Assembly (NCBI GenBank): GCA_022072085.1
Contig: JAJVII010000047.1
Span: 1 to 64,000, forward strand
From: Phycisphaerae bacterium
Lineage (GTDB): Bacteria; Planctomycetota; Phycisphaerae; JAJVII01
DNA: 64,000 bases
Reading direction: 5' to 3'
Of this stretch, positions 44,579 through 51,611 are shown in pieces (the stretch's first letter is position 1; every line of letters starts with the position of its first letter). The notes below the pieces were generated by a model, which worked only from the letters and a program-made list of their open reading frames with translations, had not been told where the DNA came from and did no database searches. The position numbers and the translations under genes are program-made.

Positions 44579-45223
44579 TCACCCGTCCGGCCGGCTGGCG
44601 GCCTTGTCACGCAGCATCCGCTGTCGCCACGCAGGCCACTGGTCAGGTTGGACCTCGGCCCACAGGCCGGCCCGGGACCGGCGGGCCCGGGCCTCGATCC
44701 CCTTGAACCGCACGAACCGCGGGTGATCGAACCGCAGGTCGGCGTAGGCGCAGCCCTCCTCCAGCAGACGCTCGTTGAGCATCGTCCCGTCGGGCAGCCA
44801 GACGTACGCCAGCAGCCGGTGCTGGCTGGTGCGGTCCCGCGTGTGCCCGGGAATCAACTCGATGCGGACCTGCTGGCCGTCGGCGATGGCCTTGGCGAAA
44901 GCCGACGCCTCGGGGCCGTAGTAGTCCGGGTCGGCCGAGCGGTCGTCCTTGTAGACCTCGGGCGTGTCGACGCCCCACAGACGGACGCGGGTGTGCTCGT
45001 GGCGGCCGTCGGGGATGTCCAGGTCCAACGTGTCGCCGTCGACCACGCGGGCGACGCGGAAGGTGCGGTTGTTGTATTGCTCCAGGTCGTCGCCGGGCCG
45101 CCCGAACGCGCCCAGCCGATCAAGCAGCACGGCCAGCCCGGCCAGGAAAATCAGGGCGGCCAGGCTCGCACGGCGGCGGCTCAGGCGGAATCGCGGCAGA
45201 CTGGAGACGATGCGGCGGCGCAT
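44579..45223 (-). CDS. Membrane-anchored thermonuclease-family (SNase-like) protein
   Basis: A 214-residue protein. The N-terminal transmembrane anchor is at about residues 18-36. The staphylococcal-nuclease OB-fold follows: RVARVVDGDTLDLDI, VRLWGVDTPE (catalytic Arg and Asp), HRLLAYVWLPDG and ARRSRAGLWAE. The fold cleaves DNA and RNA with Ca2+; here it is anchored on the outer face of the membrane and may work in nutrient scavenging or competence. The start at 45223 is favoured because a promoter lies six bases upstream (leaderless); an ATG at 45259 would add twelve residues but overlaps that promoter. Confidence 0.86.
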   Translation of the reverse strand: MRRRIVSSLPRFRLSRRRASLAALIFLAGLAVLLDRLGAFGRPGDDLEQYNNRTFRVARVVDGDTLDLDIPDGRHEHTRVRLWGVDTPEVYKDDRSADPDYYGPEASAFAKAIADGQQVRIELIPGHTRDRTSQHRLLAYVWLPDGTMLNERLLEEGCAYADLRFDHPRFVRFKGIEARARRSRAGLWAEVQPDQWPAWRQRMLRDKAASRPDG

Positions 45224-45229
45224 GGCCCG

Positions 45230-45258
45230 AGTGTAGCGGTTGCCCAGCGGCCGGTCCA
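45230..45258 (-). promoter_or_regulatory. Promoter of the nuclease gene (leaderless configuration)
   Basis: TGGACC at 45253-45258, 17-base spacer, TACACT at 45230-45235 on the minus strand, six bases before the ATG at 45223. Confidence 0.45.
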
Positions 45259-45330
45259 TTGCGCGTTGCAGTCAGGCGGTGGGCTCGATGGTTTGGCGCG
45301 GCGCATGCCGCCTGTCGGCCTACGGTCGCG

Positions 45331-46605
45331 TCACTTGCCCTTGCGTGTCTTGCGGGTGCTCTTGCGTGCCTTGCTCGTCTTGGTTGCCCCGGCCTTGTGC
45401 AGTCCGAAGGCAGCGTGGACGGCGCGCAGGGCCCGGTCGGCTTCGCCCTGGGGGATCAGCGTGGAGATTTTGATATCGCTGGTGGTGATCATCTCGATGT
45501 TAATGTTCTCGCTGGCCAGCGTGGCGAACATCTTGTCCGCGACGCCGCTGTGGCTGCGCATGCCGACGCCGACGACCGAAACCTTGGCGATGGTCGGGTC
45601 GACGACGATCTCGCCCAGGCCGATTTTCTTCCTGAGTTCCTCCAGCACCAGTTGGCAGGTGTCGAGGTCCTCGTTGGAGACGGTGAAGGTCATGTTGGCC
45701 GACCCAGCCGCGAACGCCGACTGGACGATATCGTCGACGACGACGTTGCGGGCAGCCAGAGCGCCGAAGATGCGGGCGGCCATCCCGGGTTTGTGCGGAA
45801 CGTCCAGGAGGATCAGCCGGGCCAGGTTCTTGGCTACGGATGCGCCGGTGACGACAATGTCTTCCATCATGGGATTTTCCTTCGTAATCAGCGTGCCGGT
45901 GGTGTCGGTGAAGCTGCTCCGCACGTGCACGGGCACGCGGTATTTCATCGCCAGCATGATCGAGCGGTTGTGCATGACGCCCGCACCCAGGCTGGCCAGT
46001 TCGAGCATCTCTTCGTAGCTGATCTGCTCGATCTTCCGCGCGTCGGGAACCAGCCGCGGATCCGCGGTGTAGACGCCGTCCACGTCGGTGTAGATTTCGC
46101 AGACCTTGGCGCCCAGCACGGCCGCCAGCGCGACGGCCGTCGTGTCCGAGGCCCCGCGGCCGAGCGTGGTGATCTCGCCGCTCTCGGTCACGCCCTGGAA
46201 ACCGGCGACGATGACGATGCGGCCGTTGTTCAGCTCCCGGGTGATTCGCGAGGCATCGATGCTCTTGATGCGGGCCTTGGTGTAGACTGCTTCGCTGAGC
46301 AGTCCGATCTGCCCGCCGGTCTGACTGATCGCCTCGTGGCCGAGCTTGTGGATCGCCATCGCCATCAGGGCGATGGACTCCTGCTCGCCGGTGGCCAGCA
46401 GGACCGCCAGCTCGCGGGTCGGCGGCTTGGGCGAAATCTCCTGGGCCAGGGCGATGAGTTCGTCGGTGCGATGCCCGCGGGCCGACACGACGACAACCAC
46501 CTGCTGGCCGGACTCCTTGGCCTTGACGACCCGCCTGGCCGCCCGGGCAATCCGCTCGGCGTCGGCGACGCTCGTGCCGCCGAACTTCATGACGATGGTG
46601 GACAT
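45331..46605 (-). CDS. lysC: Aspartate kinase
   Basis: Phosphorylates aspartate, committing it to lysine, threonine and methionine synthesis. The 424 residues show KFGGTSVADAERI, TTLGRGASDTTAVALAAVLGA and CEIYTDVDGVYTADPR in the kinase domain. Two C-terminal ACT domains follow (LARLILLDVPHKPGMAARIFGAL and IAKVSVVGVGMRSHSGVADKMF), which usually confer lysine or threonine feedback. An unusual Lys/Arg/Thr-rich tail ends the protein. The start at 46605 lies just after the promoter at 46641-46668. hom and the PGM-like gene are upstream on the same strand. Confidence 0.95.
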   Translation of the reverse strand: MSTIVMKFGGTSVADAERIARAARRVVKAKESGQQVVVVVSARGHRTDELIALAQEISPKPPTRELAVLLATGEQESIALMAMAIHKLGHEAISQTGGQIGLLSEAVYTKARIKSIDASRITRELNNGRIVIVAGFQGVTESGEITTLGRGASDTTAVALAAVLGAKVCEIYTDVDGVYTADPRLVPDARKIEQISYEEMLELASLGAGVMHNRSIMLAMKYRVPVHVRSSFTDTTGTLITKENPMMEDIVVTGASVAKNLARLILLDVPHKPGMAARIFGALAARNVVVDDIVQSAFAAGSANMTFTVSNEDLDTCQLVLEELRKKIGLGEIVVDPTIAKVSVVGVGMRSHSGVADKMFATLASENINIEMITTSDIKISTLIPQGEADRALRAVHAAFGLHKAGATKTSKARKSTRKTRKGK

Positions 46606-46640
46606 GGTCCGATCCTCACTCGTGGTGTTCAAAGGCGGAA

Positions 46641-46668
46641 ATTATACCCTGTCCCCGGCGGTTGTGAA
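46641..46668 (-). promoter_or_regulatory. Promoter of lysC
   Basis: TTCACA at 46663-46668, 16-base spacer, a perfect TATAAT at 46641-46646 on the minus strand. The start near 46633 gives a 28-base leader, so lysC can be transcribed apart from hom. Confidence 0.7.
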
Positions 46669-46695
46669 GTGGGTCGGTTGCGGGCGCCCCGCGGG

Positions 46696-47892
46696 TCATG
46701 GCTTGAGGAAGTATTCCATCAGCTCGTGGCCGTTGGCGACGTGCAGGTCGGCGCGGGCGGCCGCCTCCTCGGTGAAGGGGAGGTCCAGCACGCTGACCAC
46801 GCGGGCGCCGGCGATGGCCCAGGGGACCGGCTCGCGGGTGTGCGAGCGAACGCGGACCGGCGTGGGGTGGTCGGGCATGATGAGGAACCGCCAGCCGTCA
46901 GCCCCGAAGGTCGCCAGTTTCTCGGCCACCGGCCCGACGATGTGCTTGTCGATCGCCTCCAGCGCGGCAACCTTGGCACGGGCGTTGCCCTCGTGGCCGG
47001 CCTCGTCGGGGGCCTCGACGTGCACACAGACGATGTCGTAATCGTCCAACGCTTCGACGGCGGCCTGGCCCTTGCCGGCGTAGTTCGTGTCGAGGTAGCC
47101 GGTCGCGCCGTCGACCTCGATTGTCGGCCAGCCGATCAGCCGGGCGATGCCGCGCACGAGGTCCACGGCCGTGATGGCCGCCCCGCGCAGGCCAAACCGC
47201 TCCTGGAAACTGGGCAGCCTCGGCTGCTGTCCCTGGCCCCAGAGCCAGATCGCGGTGGCCGGGTTCTCGCCCAGGTCGGCGCGGACGCGGTTGATCTCGT
47301 GGTGGCTCAGGATGTCGGCTGCCCGCTGGGTCAGCGTGCGGATGACGTCGCTGCCGGGGCCGCGCGGGCCGTACTCGGCAACAGGCTGGTCGAGGATGTC
47401 GTGCGGCGGCGTGGTCTGGGCGGTCATCTCGTCGCGGACGTTTCGGAAGACGACCAGGTGGCGGTAGCTGACCCCGGCGATGAACTGCACGTGCGAGCCG
47501 CCGAGCTGGCGGTTGAGTTCCTCCAGCAGGGCAGCCGCCTCGCCGCTGGGGATGTGCCCCGCGGCGTAGTCCTCCATCCGTCCGTCGATGATCGTGACGA
47601 GGTTGCAGCGGAAGACCCAGTCGTTGGGCCCCAGCTCGATGCCGCGGGCGGCCGCCTCCAGCGGCGCCCGGCCGGGGTAGGCCTTGGTCGGGTCGTAGCC
47701 GAGCAGGCTGAGCGTGGCCACGTCCGAGCCGGGCGTCATGCTGGCCGGCACGTTGCAGCTTGTGCCGACGCGGCCGCTGGCGGCCAGCCGCGTGGTGTTC
47801 GGCATGTGCGCCGCCGCCAGGGGCGTACGCCCGTCGAGAATCTCCAGCGGCTCGTCAGCCGCCCCGTCGGGAATGATGATGGCGTATTTCAT
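46696..47892 (-). CDS. Cofactor-independent phosphoglycerate-mutase-like protein, proposed homoserine kinase
   Basis: A 398-residue alkaline-phosphatase-superfamily protein. IIPDGAADEPLEILDGRTPL holds the metal-binding Asp, MTPGSDVATLSLLGYDP the catalytic Ser, and VHVEAPDEAGHEGNA, IMPDHPTPV and the C-terminal histidines complete the two-metal site. Archaeal-type PGM (ApgM) looks like this. A subfamily found in hom-lysC-thrC clusters is annotated as a proposed homoserine kinase, and its position between hom and lysC here favours that role. thrB is not present nearby. The bases upstream of the ATG are a heptamer array rather than a Shine-Dalgarno sequence. Confidence 0.85.
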   Translation of the reverse strand: MKYAIIIPDGAADEPLEILDGRTPLAAAHMPNTTRLAASGRVGTSCNVPASMTPGSDVATLSLLGYDPTKAYPGRAPLEAAARGIELGPNDWVFRCNLVTIIDGRMEDYAAGHIPSGEAAALLEELNRQLGGSHVQFIAGVSYRHLVVFRNVRDEMTAQTTPPHDILDQPVAEYGPRGPGSDVIRTLTQRAADILSHHEINRVRADLGENPATAIWLWGQGQQPRLPSFQERFGLRGAAITAVDLVRGIARLIGWPTIEVDGATGYLDTNYAGKGQAAVEALDDYDIVCVHVEAPDEAGHEGNARAKVAALEAIDKHIVGPVAEKLATFGADGWRFLIMPDHPTPVRVRSHTREPVPWAIAGARVVSVLDLPFTEEAAARADLHVANGHELMEYFLKP

Positions 47893-47927
47893 GTCAGGGG
47901 CCAGGGGTCAGGGGCTAGAGGCTAGTT
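47893..47927. repeat. Heptameric repeat array directly upstream of the PGM-like gene
   Basis: Five back-to-back heptamers (units such as GTCAGGG, GCCAGGG and GCTAGAG) begin at the base next to the ATG. The block around 47911-47930 is nearly identical to 51540-51559 beside ilvH. Confidence 0.75.
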
Positions 47928-47950
47928 TCAGATGCCCGATTCAAAGCGAT

Positions 47951-49291
47951 TCAATCCTTCCTGTGCCATGTGTCGGACGTGTCCAGGGCCTCGTCGGGCA
48001 TCTCCAGAACGCGGAACCAAACCGGCGGAGCCTTCACTACGTTCAGCCGGGCGATTTGCTCGATGGCCTGCCGCAGGTCGCCTTCGCGGGCCAGGTGCGT
48101 CGTGATGACGATCGGTACCGTGCCGCCGGCTGCGACCTCCTTCTGGAGCAGGCCCGACAGGCTGATCCCGCAGTCGCCGAAGATCTTCGTCACCTGGGCC
48201 ATCACGCCCGGGCGGTCCACGACGGTCAGACGCACGTAACATCGGCTGAAGAGCTGGTCAGTGTCCACGATTTGGGCGGCCTGCGTCTTCCCTGGCCAGA
48301 TGCGCAGCGTCTGGAACCGCCGATGGGCGTGGCCCAGCGCGATGTCCACGATGTCGCTGACGACGGCCGACGCGGTCGGACTCTGGCCGGCGCCTCGGCC
48401 GAGCAGCAGGACGTGTCCTGTCGCGTGGCCGAAGATGGAAATCGCGTTGAACGGGCCCTTTACGTGGGCGAGTTGGTTGCTGCGCGGCACCAGAGCCGGG
48501 TGGACGCGGAGCATGATGCCCTCGCCGACACGCTGGGCGGCGGCGATGAGCTTGATCGTATAACCCAACTCGCGGGCGTAAAGGATGTCGTCCAGGGCCA
48601 GCCCGGCAATGCCCTCAATGGGCACCGAGTCCAAGTCGATGTCGGCGCCGAAGGCGATGGCGGCGATGATCGCGATCTTGTGGCCGGCGTCGATGCCCTG
48701 CACGTCGAAGGAGGGGTCGGCCTCGGCGTAGCCGGCGGCCTGGGCCTCAGCCAACGCCTGGGCGTACGGCTTGTCCTGGTCGCTCATCTCCGTGAGGATG
48801 TAGTTGGCGGTCCCGTTGAGAATGCCATAGATCGCGTTGATGCGGTTGGCCACCAGCCCATCGCGCAGGCTGACGAACAGGGGGACGCCGCCGGCGCAGC
48901 TGGCCTCGAAGCCGATGCACCCGCCGGCCTGGTGGGCAAGCGTGAAGAGTTCCTTGCCGTGCTTGGCCAGCATGGCCTTGTTCGCGGTGACCAGCGATCG
49001 GCCGCTCTTGAGTATCTCGCGGGCGCAGGTCAGGGCGAACCCGTCGCCGCCGATCAATTCGCAGACGATCTGAACGTCCGGATCGGCCAGGATCGGGGCG
49101 AGCGAATCGACCCACTTGGCCGACGCCAGGGCCTCGCGGGCCCGCGGGTTGGCCTGCTTGGCCAGCACGTAGCGGACCTTGACGTTCAGGCCCGTGCGCT
49201 GAGCGATATAGTCCGCGTCCTCGGTGAGCAGCCGGGCCACCCCGCTACCGACGGTTCCGCAACCCAAAAGTGCAATTGGCACGTTCTGCAT
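47951..49291 (-). CDS. hom: Homoserine dehydrogenase
   Basis: Reduces aspartate semialdehyde to homoserine with NAD(P)H. The 446 residues comprise an N-terminal Rossmann domain (ALLGCGTVGSGVARLL), the catalytic domain with GVPLFVSLRDGLVANRINAIYGILNG-type sequence and the signature GIDAGHKIAIIAAIAFG, and a C-terminal ACT domain (LTVVDRPGVMAQVTKIFGD) that usually binds threonine. The start at 49291 gives the Rossmann glycine loop at the proper distance. An array of heptamers replaces the ribosome binding site. Confidence 0.95.
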   Translation of the reverse strand: MQNVPIALLGCGTVGSGVARLLTEDADYIAQRTGLNVKVRYVLAKQANPRAREALASAKWVDSLAPILADPDVQIVCELIGGDGFALTCAREILKSGRSLVTANKAMLAKHGKELFTLAHQAGGCIGFEASCAGGVPLFVSLRDGLVANRINAIYGILNGTANYILTEMSDQDKPYAQALAEAQAAGYAEADPSFDVQGIDAGHKIAIIAAIAFGADIDLDSVPIEGIAGLALDDILYARELGYTIKLIAAAQRVGEGIMLRVHPALVPRSNQLAHVKGPFNAISIFGHATGHVLLLGRGAGQSPTASAVVSDIVDIALGHAHRRFQTLRIWPGKTQAAQIVDTDQLFSRCYVRLTVVDRPGVMAQVTKIFGDCGISLSGLLQKEVAAGGTVPIVITTHLAREGDLRQAIEQIARLNVVKAPPVWFRVLEMPDEALDTSDTWHRKD

Positions 49292-49292
49292 G

Positions 49293-49341
49293 GTGATCAG
49301 TGGCTCGTGGCTAGTGGTCAGTGGCTCGTGAAGCGTGGTCA
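49293..49341. repeat. Heptameric array, left arm of the inverted pair around the four-helix-bundle gene
   Basis: Seven consecutive heptamers (consensus GTGGCTC/GTGGTCA, plus strand) run without a break from the hom start to the stop codon of the four-helix-bundle gene, and the last unit contains that stop codon. The first 25 bases match the inverted right arm (49745-49772 and the bases next to it) with three mismatches. Confidence 0.8.
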
Positions 49342-49725
49342 TGAACTCCGCTGCGGCGATCGAGAGCGAAGGGCCCGCATCAGGCCGTTCACCAGCATGG
49401 CTATATCCCGCAGGACCGAAAGGGCCGCAGCCGACTGCTCCTTCGTTACGAAGTTCAGACGTTCCGCAATCATTAACTGCGTTTCAACTTCGGCCAACGA
49501 CGCCCGGGCGATTGACAAATGTCGCAGAAAATCCGGAGTCGATGTCCGGCTCTGTCCTTCCGCAATGTTCGACGGGACAGACACCGCCGCCCGTCGCACC
49601 TGGCTGGTGAGCCCGAACTGCTCAGCACGCGGGAATCGCTCGCTCAGGCGGTAGACCTCTTCGACCAGGTCCATGGCCTTCTGCCAGGCTATCAGATCCT
49701 GAAACCGTTTGACCGCTGCGCCCAT
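49339..49725 (-). CDS. Four-helix-bundle protein (23S rRNA intervening-sequence protein family)
   Basis: A 128-residue member of the IVP/S23 family (TIGR02436): FQDLIAWQKAMDLVEEVYRL, FPRAEQFGLTSQVRRAAVSV, PSNIAEGQSR and LSIARASLAEVETQLMIAERL. The family was first seen inside 23S rRNA intervening sequences. It forms pentameric or similar helical bundles and is related to the Avd accessory protein of diversity-generating retroelements. The cellular role is unknown. Here it interrupts an otherwise purely biosynthetic operon between ilvC and hom, and is flanked by inverted arms of heptamer repeats, like a small inserted unit. No reverse transcriptase or rRNA is near. Confidence 0.9.
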   Translation of the reverse strand: MGAAVKRFQDLIAWQKAMDLVEEVYRLSERFPRAEQFGLTSQVRRAAVSVPSNIAEGQSRTSTPDFLRHLSIARASLAEVETQLMIAERLNFVTKEQSAAALSVLRDIAMLVNGLMRALRSRSPQRSS

Positions 49726-49744
49726 TGCCCGTCCCCGCCGTTAA

Positions 49745-49772
49745 CGAGCCACTAGCCACAAGCCACAGGTCA
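49745..49772. repeat. Heptameric array, right arm of the inverted pair
   Basis: Four consecutive heptamers (CGAGCCA, CTAGCCA and variants on the plus strand). The last contains the ilvC stop codon (49770-49772). It is the inverted counterpart of 49293-49341. Confidence 0.8.
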
Positions 49773-50801
49773 CTTCTTCCGAATCACTTTCGCCTTGATC
49801 CAGGGCATCATGGCACGCAGCTTCTGGCCGACGGCCTCGATGGGGTGATCGGCCTGGTCGGCCAGCATGCGGCGGTAGTTCTTCATACCGCCTTCGTACT
49901 CGGCCCGCCACTGCCTGGCGAACTGGGCGGACTGGACCTCCTTGAGGATCTTCTTCAGCTCAGCCCGCACGTGGGCGTCCACGACCCGCGGCCCGCGGGT
50001 CAGGTCGCCGTAGGTGGCCGTGTTGCTCACGCTGTAGCGCATGTAGTTGATGCCGCCCTGGTAGATCAGGTCGACGATCAGCTTGAGCTCGTGGCAGCAC
50101 TCGTAGTAGGCCAACTCCGGCGGATAGCCCGCGTCGGTCAGCGTCTCGAAGGTCGCGTGGATCAGCGCCGCGACGCCGCCGCAGAGGATCGACTGTTCGC
50201 CGAACAGGTCGGTTTCGGTCTCGTCTTTGAAAGTCGTCTGCAAGGCCCCGGCCTTCGTCCCGCCGATGCCTCGGGCCCACGCCAGCGCCAGCGGCAGGGC
50301 CTTGCCGGAAGCGTCCTGCTCGACGGCCACCAGCACGGGCACGCCGTTGCCGCTCTCGAACTCGCGGCGGACCAGATGGCCCGGGCCCTTGGGCGCGACC
50401 ATGATCACGTCCACATCCTTGGGCGGGTCGATCGTGCGGAAGTGGATGTTGAACCCGTGCGTGAAGCCCAGCGCCTGCCCCGGGCGCAAGTGCGGGGCGA
50501 CCTTGGCGGCGTAGAGTCCGGGGGCGACCTCGTCGGGCACGCACATGAGGATCAGGTCGGCTTTGCGGACGACGTCCTCGACCTTCATGGGCGTGAAGCC
50601 GTGCTTCTTGGCCAGTCGGCCGTTGTCGGAGTTGGCGCGGTTGGCAACGATGACCTTCACGCCGCTGTCGCGGAGGTTGAGGGCGTGGGCGTGGCCCTGG
50701 CTGCCGTAGCCGATCACGCCGACGGTGCGGCGCTTCAGGGCGGCCATCTTCGCGTCCTTGTTGTACCAGATCTTCACGGCGGCGGACTTCTTCTTGGCCA
50801 T
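49770..50801 (-). CDS. ilvC: Ketol-acid reductoisomerase, class I
   Basis: Isomerises and reduces acetolactate and acetohydroxybutyrate in valine, leucine and isoleucine synthesis. The 343 residues match the short class I type. VGVIGYGSQGHAHALNLRDSG is the NAD(P)H site (its loop RANSDNGRLAKK decides cofactor choice), and metal ligands lie in DLFGEQSILCGGV and YYECCHELKLIVDLIYQGG. The ATG at 50801 has AGGAG seven bases upstream; a GTG immediately before is possible. It follows ilvH after a 195-base gap that is largely repeat DNA. Confidence 0.97.
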   Translation of the reverse strand: MAKKKSAAVKIWYNKDAKMAALKRRTVGVIGYGSQGHAHALNLRDSGVKVIVANRANSDNGRLAKKHGFTPMKVEDVVRKADLILMCVPDEVAPGLYAAKVAPHLRPGQALGFTHGFNIHFRTIDPPKDVDVIMVAPKGPGHLVRREFESGNGVPVLVAVEQDASGKALPLALAWARGIGGTKAGALQTTFKDETETDLFGEQSILCGGVAALIHATFETLTDAGYPPELAYYECCHELKLIVDLIYQGGINYMRYSVSNTATYGDLTRGPRVVDAHVRAELKKILKEVQSAQFARQWRAEYEGGMKNYRRMLADQADHPIEAVGQKLRAMMPWIKAKVIRKK

Positions 50802-50883
50802 CACGGGGCTCCTGATTTCAGACCTTATGTGTCAAAGCGACCATTTTATAGCGAACGGGGCAGTTGTCCACAGGCGGCGGGGC

Positions 50884-51010
50884 AATGTCGAATGTCGAAT
50901 TCCGAATGTCGAATGACTGACGAATCGCGAATCCCGAATGACGAAGGGGCGCGTGCCGCGTGTTCCATTCGCCATTGGGCATTCGAAATTGGCTCGTCAG
51001 TCGGAATTCG
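50884..51010. repeat. Heptameric AATGTCG-type array with inverted arms between ilvH and ilvC
   Basis: The left arm (50884-50943) is eight or nine heptamers of consensus AATGTCG/AATCCCG, with one four-base phase slip at 50919. The right arm (50967-51010) holds ATTCGCC/ATTGGGC-type units in the opposite sense. The right arm runs through the ilvH stop codon into its last four codons, so the C-terminus of IlvH is partly encoded by repeat sequence. Confidence 0.75.
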
Positions 51011-51521
51011 TCGTCCCTGATTTCTCCTCGGTCGGCCCGTCCGGCTGAGGGGTCCGGGGCATTGCGATCACGCCGGTGCGGGCCAGCGACGAGATGCCGT
51101 AGGGGCGGCAGAGATTGATGAACGCCTCGATCTTCTTCTCCGGGCCGGTCAGCTCGATCATCATGTGCCGGGCGCCGATGTCGACCACCTTGCCGCGGAA
51201 CAGCTCGACGAGGTCCACGATCTCGGCCCGTCGGCCGGGCGGGGTCTGCACCGAGATCAGCATCAGGTCGCGCTCGACGATGTCCTCGTCGGCGTGGTCG
51301 CGGACCTTGAGGACGTGAACCAGCTTGTCGAGCTGCTTGCGGATCTGCTGGATGATTGCGTCCTCGCCTTTGGCGACCAGGGTCAGCCGCGAGACGGCCG
51401 GGTCCTCGGTCCGCCCGACGACCAGCGAATCGATGTTGTAGCCGCGGGCCGCGAACATGCCGGCCACGTGGGCCAGCACGCCGGGCTCGTTCTCCACCAG
51501 TGCGCTGATGAGGTGTTTCAT
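50997..51521 (-). CDS. ilvH: Acetolactate synthase small (regulatory) subunit
   Basis: Regulatory partner of IlvB that confers valine feedback. The 174 residues show an N-terminal ACT domain (HLISALVENEPGVLAHVAGMFAARGYNIDSL) and the C-terminal ALS_ss domain (RDLMLISVQTPPGRRAEIVDLVELFRGKVVDI). The last residues, after the domain, are low-complexity and coincide with a repeat arm. The bases before the ATG are CT-rich heptamers with no Shine-Dalgarno motif. It lies 89 bases downstream of ilvB. Confidence 0.95.
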   Translation of the reverse strand: MKHLISALVENEPGVLAHVAGMFAARGYNIDSLVVGRTEDPAVSRLTLVAKGEDAIIQQIRKQLDKLVHVLKVRDHADEDIVERDLMLISVQTPPGRRAEIVDLVELFRGKVVDIGARHMMIELTGPEKKIEAFINLCRPYGISSLARTGVIAMPRTPQPDGPTEEKSGTTNSD

Positions 51522-51611
51522 GGCAGGGACCAGAGGCTAGGGGCTAGAGGCCAGTTTCAAGAGGGGCGTCGGGAAGCTAGCCTCTAGCCTCTAGTCCCTG
51601 GCCCCTGGGGT
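51522..51611. repeat. Heptameric CTAGCCT-type array forming a hairpin between ilvB and ilvH
   Basis: The left arm (51522-51563) has units GGCAGGG, GCTAGGG, GCTAGAG and so on. The right arm (51577-51611) has CTAGCCT, CTAGTCC, CTGGCCC in the opposite sense. The two arms are complementary over about 35 bases and would form a long hairpin in the ilvBH mRNA. The array spans the whole gap from the ilvH ATG to the ilvB stop. Confidence 0.8.

Noticed and set aside
49293-49341. Heptamer arrays as CRISPR
   Set aside because: There are no unique spacers or long conserved repeats, the units are 7 bases and contiguous, and no cas genes are present.
50884-51010. Arrays as insertion-sequence ends
   Set aside because: No transposase, no target-site duplication and no fixed terminal sequence. 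Arms differ in unit content.
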